A stretch of DNA of 64,000 nt, from contig NZ_JAOPKZ010000004.1 of NCBI RefSeq assembly GCF_025519785.1, positions 110,263-174,262 on the forward strand, given 5' to 3'. This document shows positions 52,243 to 62,942 of this stretch, in pieces; the first letter of the stretch is position 1, and each line of letters begins with the position of its first letter. The notes below the pieces were generated by a model. It did no database searches, was not told the DNA's origin, and worked only from the letters and a program-made list of their open reading frames with translations. The DNA comes from Staphylococcus marylandisciuri. GTDB lineage: Bacteria; Bacillota; Bacilli; Staphylococcales; Staphylococcaceae. A program made the position numbers and the translations under genes.

Positions 52243-53552
52243 CCAAAGATGTGTCGGTAAGAAATTTAACTTTTAACACGTTAGAGCATGTTCTAAATAA
52301 CAAGGCCTATAGCAACCTCGCTATCAATCAAGTATTGAATCAATATGATCTATCTGTGAGAGATAAAAGTTTGTTCACTGAACTTGTTTATGGCACACTA
52401 AAGCGCAAACTCACCCTTGAGTATCACCTGAAACCTTTCTTGAAAACTAAAGTGAAACGCTGGGTACGTATACTGTTATGGATGAGTATTTATCAACTTT
52501 ATTACTTAGATAAGATACCTGCTCATGCAGTTATCAATGAGGCAGTTGAAATAGCAAAGAGACATGGAGGACATCATCAAAGTAAGATAGTTAATGGTAT
52601 CTTAAGAACTATGACACGTACGGGCCTCTCGTCTCTCGAAGATATTAAAGATGACAACAAGCGTCTTTCGGTAACGTACAGTGTGCCGCTATGGATTGTG
52701 AAACATTGGGTTACACACCACGGCTTTGCAACGACTGAACGTATAGCGCAAGCGATGTTGGAAAACCCTGGGCAGACCGTGAGGGTGAATACAGCTAAAA
52801 CAACTGTCGAACGTGTCTCAAAGCTATTGAATGAAAGAGGCTTTCAAGTAAAGCTTGATCAAGATATCCCAGAATGTCTACACGTAGTAGGCGGTTCTAT
52901 CATTCAAGAACCAGTCTTTACCGATGGGTTGGTTTCAATTCAAGATAAAAGCTCTATGTTTGTAGCACGTTATCTTGATCTAGAAAATGATAACCGAGTG
53001 CTAGATACATGTAGTGCTCCTGGTGGAAAAGCTTGTCATATTGCGGAATTATTAAATCATACAGGTAAAGTGACTGCCACGGACATTCATGAGCATAAAA
53101 TAAACTTGATTGAACACAATATAGCTAAATTAGGATTAGATAATATTGATGCCCTGCAACATGACGCTACTCAATCTTATCAAGGTACGTACGATAGAAT
53201 TTTAGTTGACGCGCCGTGCAGTGGATTAGGTGTGCTGAGACATAAACCAGAGATAAAGTATGAACAATCACAAGTAAGAATAAATACTTTAGTAGATTTA
53301 CAACTAGAGATTCTTAATAATGTTAAATCTCATTTAAAACCTGGTGGTAAATTAGTTTATTCTACATGTACGATAGAGCAATTGGAAAATGAGAATGTTA
53401 TTTATACATTTCTGAAGCAAAATAAAGACTTTGAATTTGACCCTATTGAAGACCCGAGAACTCATCAGAAGGTTAAAACACTTCAAATACTACCCCAAGA
53501 CTTTAATTCAGATGGATTTTTTATAACACGTATTAGAAGAAAGGATAGTTAA
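52239..53552 (+). CDS. rsmB: 16S rRNA (cytosine-967-C5)-methyltransferase
   Basis: Also called Sun/Fmu. 437 residues: an N-terminal NusB-like helical domain (about 1-140) and a Rossmann methyltransferase with [14 protein letters not shown] (about 263-276), [15 protein letters not shown] and the catalytic [11 protein letters not shown] (about 379). Overlaps fmt by four bases (ATGA). Confidence 0.96.
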   Translation: MTKDVSVRNLTFNTLEHVLNNKAYSNLAINQVLNQYDLSVRDKSLFTELVYGTLKRKLTLEYHLKPFLKTKVKRWVRILLWMSIYQLYYLDKIPAHAVINEAVEIAKRHGGHHQSKIVNGILRTMTRTGLSSLEDIKDDNKRLSVTYSVPLWIVKHWVTHHGFATTERIAQAMLENPGQTVRVNTAKTTVERVSKLLNERGFQVKLDQDIPECLHVVGGSIIQEPVFTDGLVSIQDKSSMFVARYLDLENDNRVLDTCSAPGGKACHIAELLNHTGKVTATDIHEHKINLIEHNIAKLGLDNIDALQHDATQSYQGTYDRILVDAPCSGLGVLRHKPEIKYEQSQVRINTLVDLQLEILNNVKSHLKPGGKLVYSTCTIEQLENENVIYTFLKQNKDFEFDPIEDPRTHQKVKTLQILPQDFNSDGFFITRIRRKDS

Positions 53553-53553
53553 A

Positions 53554-54648
53554 ATGATTACTGAAAAGAAGAAGAAAAAAAATAAGTTTCTTCCTAACTT
53601 TGAAAAGCAATCTATTTATTCACTGAAGTTCGATGAATTACAGGATTGGCTAGTAGAACATGGACAACAAAAGTTTAGAGCGCAACAAATTTATCAGTGG
53701 TTATATGAAAAACGCGTTGACCGTTTTGACCAAATGTCTAACTTATCCAAGGAATTGCGAGAGTTGTTAGAAGATAACTTTGCGATTACCACCCTTTCTA
53801 CCGTAGTGAAACAGGAAAGTCGTGATGGTACGATTAAATTTTTATTTCAGCTACAGGATGGTTACACAATCGAAACGGTGTTAATGCGTCACGAGTATGG
53901 AAATTCCGTCTGTGTGACAACTCAAGTGGGGTGTCGTATCGGTTGTACATTTTGCGCTTCTTCAATTGGTGGTTTAAACCGTAATTTAGAATCAGGAGAA
54001 ATAGTAGCGCAAGTGTTGACAGTTCAAAAGGCTTTAGATCAGACAGATGAGCGTGTATCTCAAATTGTTATCATGGGTATTGGTGAACCCTTTGAGAACT
54101 ATGATGAAATGATGGATTTTCTTTATATAGTCAATCATGACAGAAGTTTAAATATTGGGGCTCGTCATATTACCGTATCAACATCCGGTATCATTCCACG
54201 TATCTATGATTTTGCTGAAGAAGACATTCAAATTAATTTCGCTGTAAGTTTACATGGAGCTAACAATGAAATTCGTTCGCGGCTCATGCCTATCAACCGC
54301 GCCTATGATGTGCAGAAACTGATGGACTCTATTGATTACTATCAAGAAAAGACAAATAGACGTGTTACGTTTGAGTATGGCTTGTTTGGTGGCGTCAATG
54401 ATCAAGTCGAACATGCGAGAGAACTTGCTGATTTAATCAAACATTTAAAGTGTCATGTCAATTTAATCCCAGTCAATCATGTGCCAGAAAGAAATTATGT
54501 CAGAACACCTAAAGAAGATATATTTAAATTTGAAAAAGAATTAAAACGACTAGGTATCAACGCAACTATACGACGTGAACAAGGTTCAGATATAGATGCT
54601 GCTTGTGGTCAACTAAGAGCAAAAGAACGTCAAGTAGAAACGAGGTAG
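53554..54648 (+). CDS. rlmN: Dual-specificity 23S rRNA A2503 / tRNA A37 C2-methyltransferase
   Basis: Radical SAM enzyme that methylates A2503 of 23S rRNA and A37 of some tRNAs. 364 residues. The cluster motif CRIGCTFC (CxxxCxxC, about 127-134), the GEP motif [11 protein letters not shown], and the C-terminal catalytic Cys in [10 protein letters not shown] Lys-rich stretch opens the protein. It is housekeeping RlmN, not the resistance paralogue Cfr, judged by length and context. One base after rsmB. Confidence 0.97.
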   Translation: MITEKKKKKNKFLPNFEKQSIYSLKFDELQDWLVEHGQQKFRAQQIYQWLYEKRVDRFDQMSNLSKELRELLEDNFAITTLSTVVKQESRDGTIKFLFQLQDGYTIETVLMRHEYGNSVCVTTQVGCRIGCTFCASSIGGLNRNLESGEIVAQVLTVQKALDQTDERVSQIVIMGIGEPFENYDEMMDFLYIVNHDRSLNIGARHITVSTSGIIPRIYDFAEEDIQINFAVSLHGANNEIRSRLMPINRAYDVQKLMDSIDYYQEKTNRRVTFEYGLFGGVNDQVEHARELADLIKHLKCHVNLIPVNHVPERNYVRTPKEDIFKFEKELKRLGINATIRREQGSDIDAACGQLRAKERQVETR

Positions 54649-54654
54649 ATGCTC

Positions 54655-55398
54655 ATGCTTAATGCAGAATTATTTACTGACGCTGGACAATATCGTGAGA
54701 AGAACGAAGATGCAGGTGGTATCTTCTACAACAAAACGGAGCAACAACTATTAGTCATCTGTGACGGTATGGGAGGTCATCAAGCAGGGGAAGTAGCTAG
54801 TCAATTCGTAACTGAAGCGTTAAGGACACGTTTTGAGGAAGAGAACTATATCGAACCTGATCAAGCTGAAACGTGGCTTAATACTACATTGAAACAAGTT
54901 AACCGCGATTTGTATGAACATGCTGAAGCACACAGCGCGTATCATGGGATGGGTACGACCTGTGTTTGCGCTATGATCTATGATAACCATATCATTGTAG
55001 CGAATATCGGTGATTCAAGAGCTTATTTATTCAATAGTCGAGAAACTGATCAAATCACCAGTGATCATTCGTTTGTCAATCACTTAGTGATGTCAGGACA
55101 AATTTCTGAGGAAGAAGCTTTCCATCATCCTCAACGTAATATCATCACGAAGGTAATGGGGACTGATCGACGCGTTACACCTGATCTTTTTACTAAAAAG
55201 ATTAAATTCTTCGACTACCTAGTATTGTGTACAGATGGTTTAACAGATTACGTACGCAATCATGAAATACAAGCTCAATTAGCTGATAACGATGGCTTAA
55301 ATTCTCATGGAAAAGCTTTGTTAGCTTTATCTCAACAACATGGGTCAAAGGATAATGTCAGCTTTATCATAGCTGAAATCGACGGTGATAAGGTATGA
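54655..55398 (+). CDS. prpC: Serine/threonine phosphatase PrpC/Stp1 (PP2C family)
   Basis: Mn-dependent phosphatase that reverses PknB phosphorylation. 247 residues. PP2C motifs: DAGQYREKNEDA, CDGMGGHQAGEVAS (metal ligands, about 34-47), GMGTTCVCA, NIGDSRAYL, SDHSFV, CTDGLTDYV and KDNVSFI. ATG at 54655 aligns with the family start; an ATG at 54649 is too close to GAGG (54642-54645). The stop overlaps the pknB start (ATGA). Confidence 0.96.
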   Translation: MLNAELFTDAGQYREKNEDAGGIFYNKTEQQLLVICDGMGGHQAGEVASQFVTEALRTRFEEENYIEPDQAETWLNTTLKQVNRDLYEHAEAHSAYHGMGTTCVCAMIYDNHIIVANIGDSRAYLFNSRETDQITSDHSFVNHLVMSGQISEEEAFHHPQRNIITKVMGTDRRVTPDLFTKKIKFFDYLVLCTDGLTDYVRNHEIQAQLADNDGLNSHGKALLALSQQHGSKDNVSFIIAEIDGDKV

Positions 55399-57497
55399 TG
55401 GGTCACTACGTTAATGAGAGGTATCGGATAACAAAAAAGCTAGGTGGCGGTGGTATGAGCACTGTCTATTTAGCAGAAGATACGATATTAAATCGCTCAG
55501 TTGCAGTGAAAGCGATTGCTGTCTCCGCGGGTGAAAAGGAAGAAATACTGCAACGCTTTCAAAAAGAAGTGCATAATTTAACGCAGCTTTCACATCCGAA
55601 TATAGTAGATGTGTACGATATCGATGAGGGTGAAGATGATAACTTCTACATCGTCATGGAGTATTTAGAGGGGCCTACGTTAAATGATTTCATCAGAGCG
55701 CACCATCCCCTTGATGTGCCTACAATAATCAACTTTACTCATCAAATTTTAGAAGGCATCGAACATGCTCATGCTCACCAAATTGTCCATAGAGATATCA
55801 AACCGCACAACATTTTAATAACTAAAGATAAGAAGCTTAAAATATTGGATTTCGGTATAGCGAAAGCGCTTAGCGAAACGGCTAAGACTGAAACTAATAG
55901 CGTGCTTGGGACGGTACAATATTTATCGCCTGAGCAAGCTAGAGGCGAGCGTACAGATAAAGCGACGGATATTTATTCAATTGGTATCGTGCTTTATGAA
56001 ATGCTTCTAGGCAAGCCACCATTTACTGGTGAAACAGCGATTAGTGTAGCTTTACAACACATTCAATCTTCCGTACCTAATCCCACTGAACAGCGCGAAG
56101 AAATACCGCAATCATTGAGTAACGTTGTTCTTAGAGCAACAGAAAAAAATAAAAATGATAGGTATCCAACTATTGAAGCAATGAGGGAAGATTTAAATTC
56201 ATGTTTAAATCAAACACGTCAAAATGAAGAGGTGTATCATACTGATAATACCCAAACTAAAACGGTGCCTATTCAAACTGATAAGATAGTAGAGAACTTC
56301 AACCGAGATACTAAGGTCATGACTCAAGATAATGACCAGTCTTCTTTGAGTGCAGAGGATAGACCAAACCACCAACACTTTCAAAGTGATGAAAGTCAAT
56401 TTTATGCTATACCAGCTAAAAAGCGTTCAAGAAAGAAGAAGATATTCTTGGCTTTCATTTTTCTTCTTCTCTTAGCGGCGCTTATTGGTTTTGTTATTTG
56501 GGGCATGTTTGGTAACAAATATTCAGAAGCACCTGATGTAAGCCATAAGACTCAGAATGAAGCCGAACGTCTGTTAAAAAATAAAAAGTTAAAAACAGGA
56601 AGAATCCAGCATGAATACAGCGATAAAGTGGAAGAGGGGAAAGTCATTCGTACAGACCCTAAGATTGGTAGTCGTGTAAAGCAAGGGTCTAAAGTAAACT
56701 TAGTTCTTTCCAAAGGTCCAAAGATGAGCGAAATGCCGAGTCTATTTAATATGACGAAGGAGTCAGCGAAAGATCATTTAGAGAAATTAGGTTTTACAGA
56801 TGTAGAGATTGACCAAGCCTATACTAAAAGCAATATAGCGAAAGGTCATATTGAGGACCAAAGTATCGAACCAGGAAAGAAAGTGAAAATCCACGGAACG
56901 CATATTAAGTTAACAGAATCGCTAGGTGTCAAACAAGTTAAAGTGGGCGATTACGAGGGCGATGATGTTAAGGAAGCAACAAAAGAGCTCCAACAAAAAG
57001 GCTTTAATGTCACTATAACGAAAAAACAATATGATGATGAAATTGAAAAAAATCACATCATATCCCAGACGCCTAAAAATAAAAAGGTAGATGAAGGTTC
57101 AACGGTTCAACTTATTATTTCTCGAGGTGCTAAGAAAGAAGATAAAGCTGAAAAACATGACGATAATAAAGATACAGATAGTGAGCACGAGTCAAAGGAT
57201 AAAAAGTCTGAGAGCCGTACCACAGCTCAAGATTCTGAGGATGAAAAGAGCGTTAAAGAGCATGACGCTACAGTAGAAATACCTTATTCAGATAAAAATG
57301 GTAAGCGACAAAAAGTAGAGATTATTAAGCGAGACAGTAACTATACTGGTGACTCACCTTATAAGACGTATTCAATTTCAAGTGATAAAGAGGTGACAAT
57401 ACCACTTGAGATTGAAAAGGGACATGACGCTGGTTATACAGTCCGCGTAGATAATAAAATCGTAGCTGATAAAGACATAGATTACGATGACGCTTAA
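55395..57497 (+). CDS. pknB: Serine/threonine kinase PknB/Stk1 with PASTA repeats
   Basis: Membrane kinase that senses muropeptides or lipid II and regulates cell wall synthesis and division. 700 residues. Cytoplasmic kinase domain: glycine loop GGGGMSTVY, VAVKAI lysine (about 39), HRDIKPHN (about 131-138), DFG, GTVQYLSPEQ activation segment. Then a variable linker, one membrane segment (about 353-373, FLAFIFLLLLAALIGFVIWG), three PASTA repeats (about 380-575), a Lys/Asp/Glu/Ser-rich spacer and a C-terminal Ig-like domain. The charged spacer (about 578-625) looks longer than in S. aureus. Confidence 0.97.
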   Translation: MMGHYVNERYRITKKLGGGGMSTVYLAEDTILNRSVAVKAIAVSAGEKEEILQRFQKEVHNLTQLSHPNIVDVYDIDEGEDDNFYIVMEYLEGPTLNDFIRAHHPLDVPTIINFTHQILEGIEHAHAHQIVHRDIKPHNILITKDKKLKILDFGIAKALSETAKTETNSVLGTVQYLSPEQARGERTDKATDIYSIGIVLYEMLLGKPPFTGETAISVALQHIQSSVPNPTEQREEIPQSLSNVVLRATEKNKNDRYPTIEAMREDLNSCLNQTRQNEEVYHTDNTQTKTVPIQTDKIVENFNRDTKVMTQDNDQSSLSAEDRPNHQHFQSDESQFYAIPAKKRSRKKKIFLAFIFLLLLAALIGFVIWGMFGNKYSEAPDVSHKTQNEAERLLKNKKLKTGRIQHEYSDKVEEGKVIRTDPKIGSRVKQGSKVNLVLSKGPKMSEMPSLFNMTKESAKDHLEKLGFTDVEIDQAYTKSNIAKGHIEDQSIEPGKKVKIHGTHIKLTESLGVKQVKVGDYEGDDVKEATKELQQKGFNVTITKKQYDDEIEKNHIISQTPKNKKVDEGSTVQLIISRGAKKEDKAEKHDDNKDTDSEHESKDKKSESRTTAQDSEDEKSVKEHDATVEIPYSDKNGKRQKVEIIKRDSNYTGDSPYKTYSISSDKEVTIPLEIEKGHDAGYTVRVDNKIVADKDIDYDDA

Positions 57498-57609
57498 TTC
57501 TAAAACACTTTGCACTGGTGTATGGACATCTGAACTTGTACTAGCAACAAATTTAAATACTATATAAGCGTTAAAAAGTAAACGTGAATTAAATAATGGA
57601 TAAAAACGA

Positions 57610-57659
57610 GGTGGAGGAGAATTCGTTACGGAATACGGAGTTCTCTTTCACCCCTTTTT
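57610..57659 (+). terminator. Terminator after pknB
   Basis: GGTG/CACC and GAGAA/TTCTC arms form an imperfect stem with a T-run after it; 110 bases after the stop. Confidence 0.65.
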
Positions 57660-57733
57660 ATAATCAGTTAAATATAATAATCGTACAAGCTCTGATATAA
57701 TAATAAAAAAGTGGAAGAAGGTGATGTGTGATT

Positions 57734-58609
57734 ATGCGAACAGGAAGAATAGTGAAGTTAGTGAGTGGTGTCTATCAAGTTGATGTTAAAGGTGAATTAT
57801 TTAATACGAAACCTAGAGGGTTATTTAGAAAGAAAAAGTTATCTCCAATTGTCGGAGATATGGTTGATTTTGAAGTGGAAAATGAAAAAGAAGGATACAT
57901 ATATCATATACATGAGCGCAAGAATTTTCTAAAGCGCCCACCTGTAAGTAATATCGATCGCTTAATAATAGTGATGAGCGCTAAGTCACCGGACTTCTCG
58001 GCTCAGTTGCTTGATCGTTTTCTAGTTATTGCACATTCATATCACCTTAAACCACAGATTATAGTGACCAAGGTAGATCTGCTTTCCGATGAAGAATATG
58101 AGCAATTAAATCAGCAGTTAGCGATTTATGATCAACTTGGTTATATGGTTAATACTAAAGGGCAAGACGATACGACTTCAACACTATTTAAAGATATAGC
58201 AGGGGAATTAATAGTCTTGAGTGGTCAATCTGGAGTTGGAAAATCGACCTTATTAAATCAATTAAATCCCGAACTATCGCTAGAAACACAGCATATATCT
58301 AAAGCTCTAAACCGCGGACGTCATACAACGCGTCACGTTGAATTATATTCAATCAATAACGGCTATATAGCTGATACACCTGGTTTTAGTGCTCTAGATT
58401 TTGATCATATCGACAAAGAACAACTCAAACATCACTTTAGAGAAATTAATGAAGCTGGAGCTCTTTGTAAGTTCAGAGATTGTATGCATTTAAAAGAGCC
58501 ACAATGTTACGTTAAAGCTAAAGTAGAAAATGGTGACATCAGCCAAATGAGATATAATCATTATGTACAATTGTATGAGGAGCTGGCTCAAAGAAAGGAA
58601 AGATATTAA
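57734..58609 (+). CDS. rsgA: Ribosome small subunit-dependent GTPase RsgA
   Basis: Checks late maturation of the 30S subunit (YloQ/YjeQ). 291 residues: an OB-fold N-terminus ([18 protein letters not shown]), circularly permuted GTPase (VTKVDLL G4 before P-loop [13 protein letters not shown] at about 162-174 and DTPGF), and a C-terminal zinc finger [17 protein letters not shown] at 57734 is favoured over GTG at 57728 by AGAAGGTGA spacing and family alignment. One base before rpe. Confidence 0.96.
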   Translation: MRTGRIVKLVSGVYQVDVKGELFNTKPRGLFRKKKLSPIVGDMVDFEVENEKEGYIYHIHERKNFLKRPPVSNIDRLIIVMSAKSPDFSAQLLDRFLVIAHSYHLKPQIIVTKVDLLSDEEYEQLNQQLAIYDQLGYMVNTKGQDDTTSTLFKDIAGELIVLSGQSGVGKSTLLNQLNPELSLETQHISKALNRGRHTTRHVELYSINNGYIADTPGFSALDFDHIDKEQLKHHFREINEAGALCKFRDCMHLKEPQCYVKAKVENGDISQMRYNHYVQLYEELAQRKERY

Positions 58610-58610
58610 G

Positions 58611-59255
58611 ATGACTAAATTATTCCCCTCATTATTAGCTGCTGACTTCCTATATTTAGATAAAGAACTAAACGCATTAGAGGAGGCAGGTGTGGATGGT
58701 CTTCATTTTGACGTTATGGATGGCCAATTTGTTCCGAACATATCTGTAGGTTTACCGGTCCTGAATGCAGTTCGCAGAGGCACAAATTTACCTATAGATG
58801 TCCATTTAATGATAGAAGAGCCCGAGCACTATGTAGAGCATTTCGCTAACTATGGCGCCAACATGATTTCAGTCCACGTAGAAGCAACTTCCCATATTCA
58901 TAGCGTTATACAAAAGATCAAGGATAAAGATGTTAAAGCTGGAGTCGCTATTAATCCAGGAACGCCAGTTTCTTTAATAGAACCACTGCTCTCAATCATC
59001 GATTATGTATTAGTTATGACAGTTAATCCAGGCTTTGGAGGCCAAGTTTTTATTGATTCTTGTTTGGAAAAAGTTAAGTATCTTGCTACTTTGAGGAATG
59101 AATTAAATCTAAATTATGAAATTGAAGTCGATGGCGGAATAAATGAGAATACAGCTAATAAAGTTATAGAATATGGTGCTACCATGTTAGTAGCTGGGTC
59201 CTACTTCTTTCAACAAGCGGATTATAGTACTGCAGCAAAACAATTGAAAGGTTGA
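58611..59255 (+). CDS. rpe: Ribulose-phosphate 3-epimerase
   Basis: Interconverts ribulose 5-phosphate and xylulose 5-phosphate in the pentose phosphate pathway. 214 residues, TIM barrel. N-terminal LFPSLLAADF, HFDVMDGQFVPN (metal ligands), DVHLMI, VNPGFGGQ and EVDGGIN. ATG at 58611 gives the family start MTKLFPS; a longer frame reaching into rsgA is rejected. AAGGAA is about ten bases upstream. Confidence 0.97.
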   Translation: MTKLFPSLLAADFLYLDKELNALEEAGVDGLHFDVMDGQFVPNISVGLPVLNAVRRGTNLPIDVHLMIEEPEHYVEHFANYGANMISVHVEATSHIHSVIQKIKDKDVKAGVAINPGTPVSLIEPLLSIIDYVLVMTVNPGFGGQVFIDSCLEKVKYLATLRNELNLNYEIEVDGGINENTANKVIEYGATMLVAGSYFFQQADYSTAAKQLKG

Positions 59256-59259
59256 TTGG

Positions 59260-59895
59260 ATGCAGATTAATTTATTATGTAGTCTTAGAAATCTTCCTGA
59301 GCATCTATTCACTGAGAAGAAAAATGAACCCTGGGGCGGAGTCGATATAGGGGCACTCCTCTTGTTAAAAAAGAATATTATACCAGTCATGGCAGTGGGA
59401 GATTTCGATTCAATTTCTCAAGAAGAAAAGGAATATATTAGTGAATATATCGAACTAGATGCTCATAAGTCAGAAAAGGATGACACTGATTTAGCTTTAG
59501 GTGTGATCCAATCTATAAAAGCGGGTTACACAGAAATAAATATTTACGGCGCAACTGGAGGACGCTTAGATCACTTCTTAGGCGCGCTACAAATACTAGA
59601 AAAACCAGAGTATAAAGCTCAAAACATAACTATTAAATTAATAGACGATAAAAATGAGCTCCAGTATCTAGGCAAGGGCAAACATTATGTGAAGAAAGAC
59701 TTGAAATACCGCTATATCTCACTTATCCCAGTGATGTATCCTACAGTATTGTCACTCTCACACTTTAAATATAACTTAAATAAAGAAGTGCTTCGATTAG
59801 GTTCAACCTTAACTATCTCAAATGAATTAGAAGGTGATGTGGGGGAAGTCGAGGTTTGTTGGGGGGGCATTATTCTCTCTCGCAGCTCTGACTAG
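59260..59895 (+). CDS. thiN: Thiamine pyrophosphokinase
   Basis: Converts thiamine to thiamine pyrophosphate with ATP. 211 residues. Conserved VGDFDSIS (about 46-53), KSEKDDTDLALG (about 69-80), and GATGGRLDHFLG (about 94-105). AAAGGTTG lies before the ATG; four bases from rpe. Ends the rsgA-rpe-thiN run. Confidence 0.95.
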   Translation: MQINLLCSLRNLPEHLFTEKKNEPWGGVDIGALLLLKKNIIPVMAVGDFDSISQEEKEYISEYIELDAHKSEKDDTDLALGVIQSIKAGYTEINIYGATGGRLDHFLGALQILEKPEYKAQNITIKLIDDKNELQYLGKGKHYVKKDLKYRYISLIPVMYPTVLSLSHFKYNLNKEVLRLGSTLTISNELEGDVGEVEVCWGGIILSRSSD

Positions 59896-59903
59896 GAACC
59901 TTT

Positions 59904-60150
59904 TGAGTGTGTGTAAGCTGAAATAGCGTCGTTAAACTCTCTTTATCATTGCTCATTTACATAAAGTAAAATCGCTGCTTCAAAAGAGAGTAAGCCTCGC
60001 TCTTCCATGTTACCCACGCTCAAAAAGAAAAATAGAGTGTGTGTAAACTGAAATAGCGTCATTAAACCCTCTTTATCATTGCTTATTTACATAAAGTAAA
60101 ACACTATTTCAATAGGGAGTTAGCCTCGCTCTTCTAATTCTTCAACGCAG
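59904..60150 (+). repeat. Direct duplication of about 112 bp, 130-bp period
   Basis: Sequence from GAGTGTGTGTAAGCTGAAAT to CCTCGCTCTTC recurs with scattered differences (unit 1 59905-60016, unit 2 60035-60143). Each unit has weak internal complementarity: ACTCTCTTT/AAAGAGAGT in unit 1, and CCCT/AGGG at the matching place in unit 2. Unrelated to modules A-D. It fills the 382-bp gap between convergent thiN and rpmB. Confidence 0.75.
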
Positions 60151-60219
60151 TGTTTAAGTTATAAGATATAGACCTCAGGCATTACCATGCTTGCACAAGC
60201 AATCTCTAATGTCTAAATG

Positions 60220-60259
60220 TAAATAAAACGTCCAACCTTCCACATAAAGGTTGGACGTT
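60220..60259 (-). terminator. Terminator of rpmB (also usable by thiN)
   Basis: AACGTCCAACCTT pairs with AAGGTTGGACGTT; on the minus strand the tail reads TTTTATTT. Confidence 0.88.
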
Positions 60260-60277
60260 ATTTGTGCATTATATTTA

Positions 60278-60466
60278 TTAAACTCTAGTAACTTTACCAG
60301 ATTTAAGTGCACGAGCTGAAACCCAAACTTTTTTAGGTTTGCCATCAACTAAGATTCTAACTTTTTGTAAGTTAGCGTTCCATCTACGTTTAGTAGAATT
60401 TAAAGCGTGTGAACGTCTGTTACCAGTTGAAGCTTTACGGCCAGTTACGTAACATTGTTTAGCCAT
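60278..60466 (-). CDS. rpmB: 50S ribosomal protein L28
   Basis: Ribosomal protein near the exit-site face of the 50S subunit. 62 residues, the standard length: [34 protein letters not shown] and a basic C-terminus. Strong binding site AAAGGAGGTAGG before the ATG. Transcribed divergently from fakA, with its promoter in 60467-60560. Confidence 0.98.
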   Translation of the reverse strand: MAKQCYVTGRKASTGNRRSHALNSTKRRWNANLQKVRILVDGKPKKVWVSARALKSGKVTRV

Positions 60467-60821
60467 GAGCCTACCTCCTTTAATAAATATAAATACACTT
60501 AACTACTACATACCTCTAAAATTTACCATATTTAAGTATGCAAAGCAATTAAATACGGCTTAATTTCGAAGTTTTATTTCGACTGGTTTGAACTTTATGT
60601 TATAATTCCGTATTATGAGTGTTTTAAGGGAGTAAAATGTTATTCAGAGGTTAAGATGCAGTTAAAATAAATTTAAATAGAGTAATAGTATCATTTATAC
60701 AACTATCATGAATATATAGACAAAGTAACATTACTAACGAAGTATGAATTACAAAGACTAAAGTTATTTAATGAAGGGTGTAGTCATTGGTAGAGTGACT
60801 TAAATAGGAGGATAAAGGAAC
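60467..60821. other. 355-bp rpmB-fakA divergent gap
   Basis: No ORF of note. An extended -10, TGTTATAAT (60598-60606), faces fakA. An Asp23-family gene (yloU in Bacillus, also present in S. aureus as I recall) normally sits between rpmB and yloV/fakA; none is present here. Confidence 0.55.
60598..60606 (+). promoter_or_regulatory. Extended -10 promoter for fakA
   Basis: TG, one base, TATAAT; the -35 region (TTTCGA, 17-18 bases upstream) is weak. Leader of about 210 bases to the start codon. Confidence 0.45.
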
Positions 60822-62477
60822 ATGGTTAGCAAAATAGATGGTAAAATGTTTGCGCGTATGATTCAACAAGGAGCGCAGAACTTATCGAATAATGCAGATT
60901 TAATTGATTCACTAAATGTATATCCTGTACCAGATGGTGATACCGGTACGAATATGAATCTGACAATGAGTTCTGGGAAGGAAGCTGTAGCAAATCAAGG
61001 AAATATACATATAGGTGAGGTAGGTGCAGTCTTCTCCAAAGGGTTACTAATGGGAGCTAGAGGTAACTCAGGAGTAATCCTATCTCAAATATTTAGAGGA
61101 TTTTGTAAACAAATAGAAGATTTAGAGACTATCGATATTTCCAATTTAGCTGATGCTATCCAAGCTGGAGCAGATACAGCTTATCAAGCAATTATACAAC
61201 CTGTTGAAGGAACTATTCTTACTGTAGCGAAAGATATGGCAAAGGCTGCAACTCAATTGAAACAATCAGTTACTCATTTAGAAGAATTTTTCAAACAATT
61301 GTTAGAGGAAGCTAATCGTTCGCTTGAAAATACACCAAACTTGTTACCGGTGTTAAAGGAAGTAGGAGTAGTCGATAGCGGTGGTAAAGGATTAGTGACT
61401 ATATTTGAAGGATTCTTTGCAGCTATACAAGGCAAGGAAATCACACCACATCGTCAAGGCGTACCAAGCGATGAAGATTTATCTACAGAGAGTCACGAAT
61501 TTCACGGTGTAATCAACACTGAAGATATCAAGTATGGCTATTGTACCGAAGTGATGGCACGTTTCAATGCTAAACAAAAGAGCGGGAAGTTTGATGTAGA
61601 AGATTTCAAAGATAAAATGAGTCAGTTTGGAGACTCATTACTTGTCGTTAATGATGATGAGATAGTTAAAGTTCACGTTCATACGGAGAAACCAGGTGAT
61701 GTATTTAACTATGTCCAAACGTTTGGCGAATTAATTAAACTTAAAGTTGAGAACATGCGTGAACAGCATCGTGAAGTGGTTAAAAAAGAGCGACAGTCGT
61801 CTGAGGAGGATATCAAAACTGTTGATAGAGCTATCATAGTTGTTTCAATGGGTGAAGGTATTACTGAAATCTTTAAATCGATGGGTGCAACTCACGTTAT
61901 TCATGGTGGACAAACAATGAATCCGTCTACTGAAGATATTGCTCGAGTAATCGAACAATCGCAGTGTAAGGAAGCTATCATATTACCTAATAATAAGAAC
62001 ATCATTATGGCAAGTGAACAAGCAGCTGAGCTCGTCAATGCTAACGTAGAAGTCGTTCCTTCAAAATCTATACCTCAAGGAGTAGCAGCTTTATTTCACG
62101 TGAACCATGATAATGATTTACACGAAATAAAAGAAGAGATGGTAGAGGCTTTAACTACTGTATCATCTGCGTCAATAACTCAAGCTGTGCGAGATACACA
62201 AATCGATGGACTCCAAATTTATAAGGAAGACTTTATAGGACTAAAGGAAGATAAAATAGTTACTAGCTCTAGTGATTTATTGCAAACTCTTAAAAGTTTA
62301 ATACGTCACCTTTTAACTGAAGAGAGTGAAATAATTACACTCATAACAGGACAGGACAGTGAAGAAGCGATAACGAATGAAGTTATCAATTATATTGAGC
62401 AGGACTATCCTGACATTGAAGTTGATATTCAAAATGGACAACAGCCTATTTACCCTTATTTAATGTCCGTTGAATAA
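60822..62477 (+). CDS. fakA: Fatty acid kinase catalytic subunit FakA (YloV/DAK family)
   Basis: Phosphorylates fatty acids held by FakB proteins, so that exogenous fatty acids enter phospholipid synthesis; in S. aureus it also influences virulence gene expression. 551 residues. N-terminal DhaL-type ATP-binding domain with [17 protein letters not shown] (about 29-45, Mg-binding aspartates) and [13 protein letters not shown]; a middle domain and a C-terminal DegV-like region. fakB genes are not in the window. ATG with AGGAGG about 13 bases upstream. Confidence 0.96.
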   Translation: MVSKIDGKMFARMIQQGAQNLSNNADLIDSLNVYPVPDGDTGTNMNLTMSSGKEAVANQGNIHIGEVGAVFSKGLLMGARGNSGVILSQIFRGFCKQIEDLETIDISNLADAIQAGADTAYQAIIQPVEGTILTVAKDMAKAATQLKQSVTHLEEFFKQLLEEANRSLENTPNLLPVLKEVGVVDSGGKGLVTIFEGFFAAIQGKEITPHRQGVPSDEDLSTESHEFHGVINTEDIKYGYCTEVMARFNAKQKSGKFDVEDFKDKMSQFGDSLLVVNDDEIVKVHVHTEKPGDVFNYVQTFGELIKLKVENMREQHREVVKKERQSSEEDIKTVDRAIIVVSMGEGITEIFKSMGATHVIHGGQTMNPSTEDIARVIEQSQCKEAIILPNNKNIIMASEQAAELVNANVEVVPSKSIPQGVAALFHVNHDNDLHEIKEEMVEALTTVSSASITQAVRDTQIDGLQIYKEDFIGLKEDKIVTSSSDLLQTLKSLIRHLLTEESEIITLITGQDSEEAITNEVINYIEQDYPDIEVDIQNGQQPIYPYLMSVE

Positions 62478-62527
62478 CTTTGCTATGTGTGAAGTGAATC
62501 CAGAGATATAAATATGTTTAAATAGCC

Positions 62528-62574
62528 ATAAACTTCGGGATTTTCGTAGTATTTACGACAAAATCTCAAAGTTT
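62528..62574. other. Long imperfect palindrome after fakA
   Basis: TAAACTT..GATTTT.CGTA and TACGA.AAAATC..AAGTTTA are complementary across about 21 bases per arm with three or four mismatches. It lies 50 bases after fakA and is probably its terminator, though the T-run is short. Confidence 0.55.
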
Positions 62575-62675
62575 ACCTATTCATCCGTTTCTTCAAAGAG
62601 TGTCAGATGGGGCAGTGCTAATCGAAGACCGAGGCTGAAACGGCATTATAGGAAAGCGAGTCAATTATACGAAGG

Positions 62676-62793
62676 GGGAGCGGGACAGAAATCTAATTTG
62701 AATAAGAAGATTTCGTTGTCCCGCCCCGGCAAGGATGACTAGAATTGAAAAAAGCTTGATACAAGCGCGTTTTCAAATCAGCCATCTACTGCC
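62676..62793 (-). repeat. Composite A-B cassette, inverted
   Basis: B 62676-62727 (TTCGTTGTCCC variant), A 62728-62793, followed by a module C hairpin at 62805-62830 (GAGGCTGGGA/TCCCAGCCTC). Order B-A-C is the exact inverse of C-A-B in the 9-kb cluster. Confidence 0.88.
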
Positions 62794-62942
62794 GAGATGT
62801 TGAAGAGGCTGGGATTTATGTCCCAGCCTCATTTCCTACGATTAGTCAAGCGCTTCTACAATAAAATAAGCATACTTAACTCAACCGTTTAAATTTTATT
62901 TTTTTAAATAAGGTGTTAAACTATATTTGATTGTACGGTTGG

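Noticed and set aside
53554..54648. Cfr-type antibiotic resistance methyltransferase
   Set aside because: Position between rsmB and prpC and overall sequence match housekeeping RlmN; nothing suggests a mobile resistance gene.
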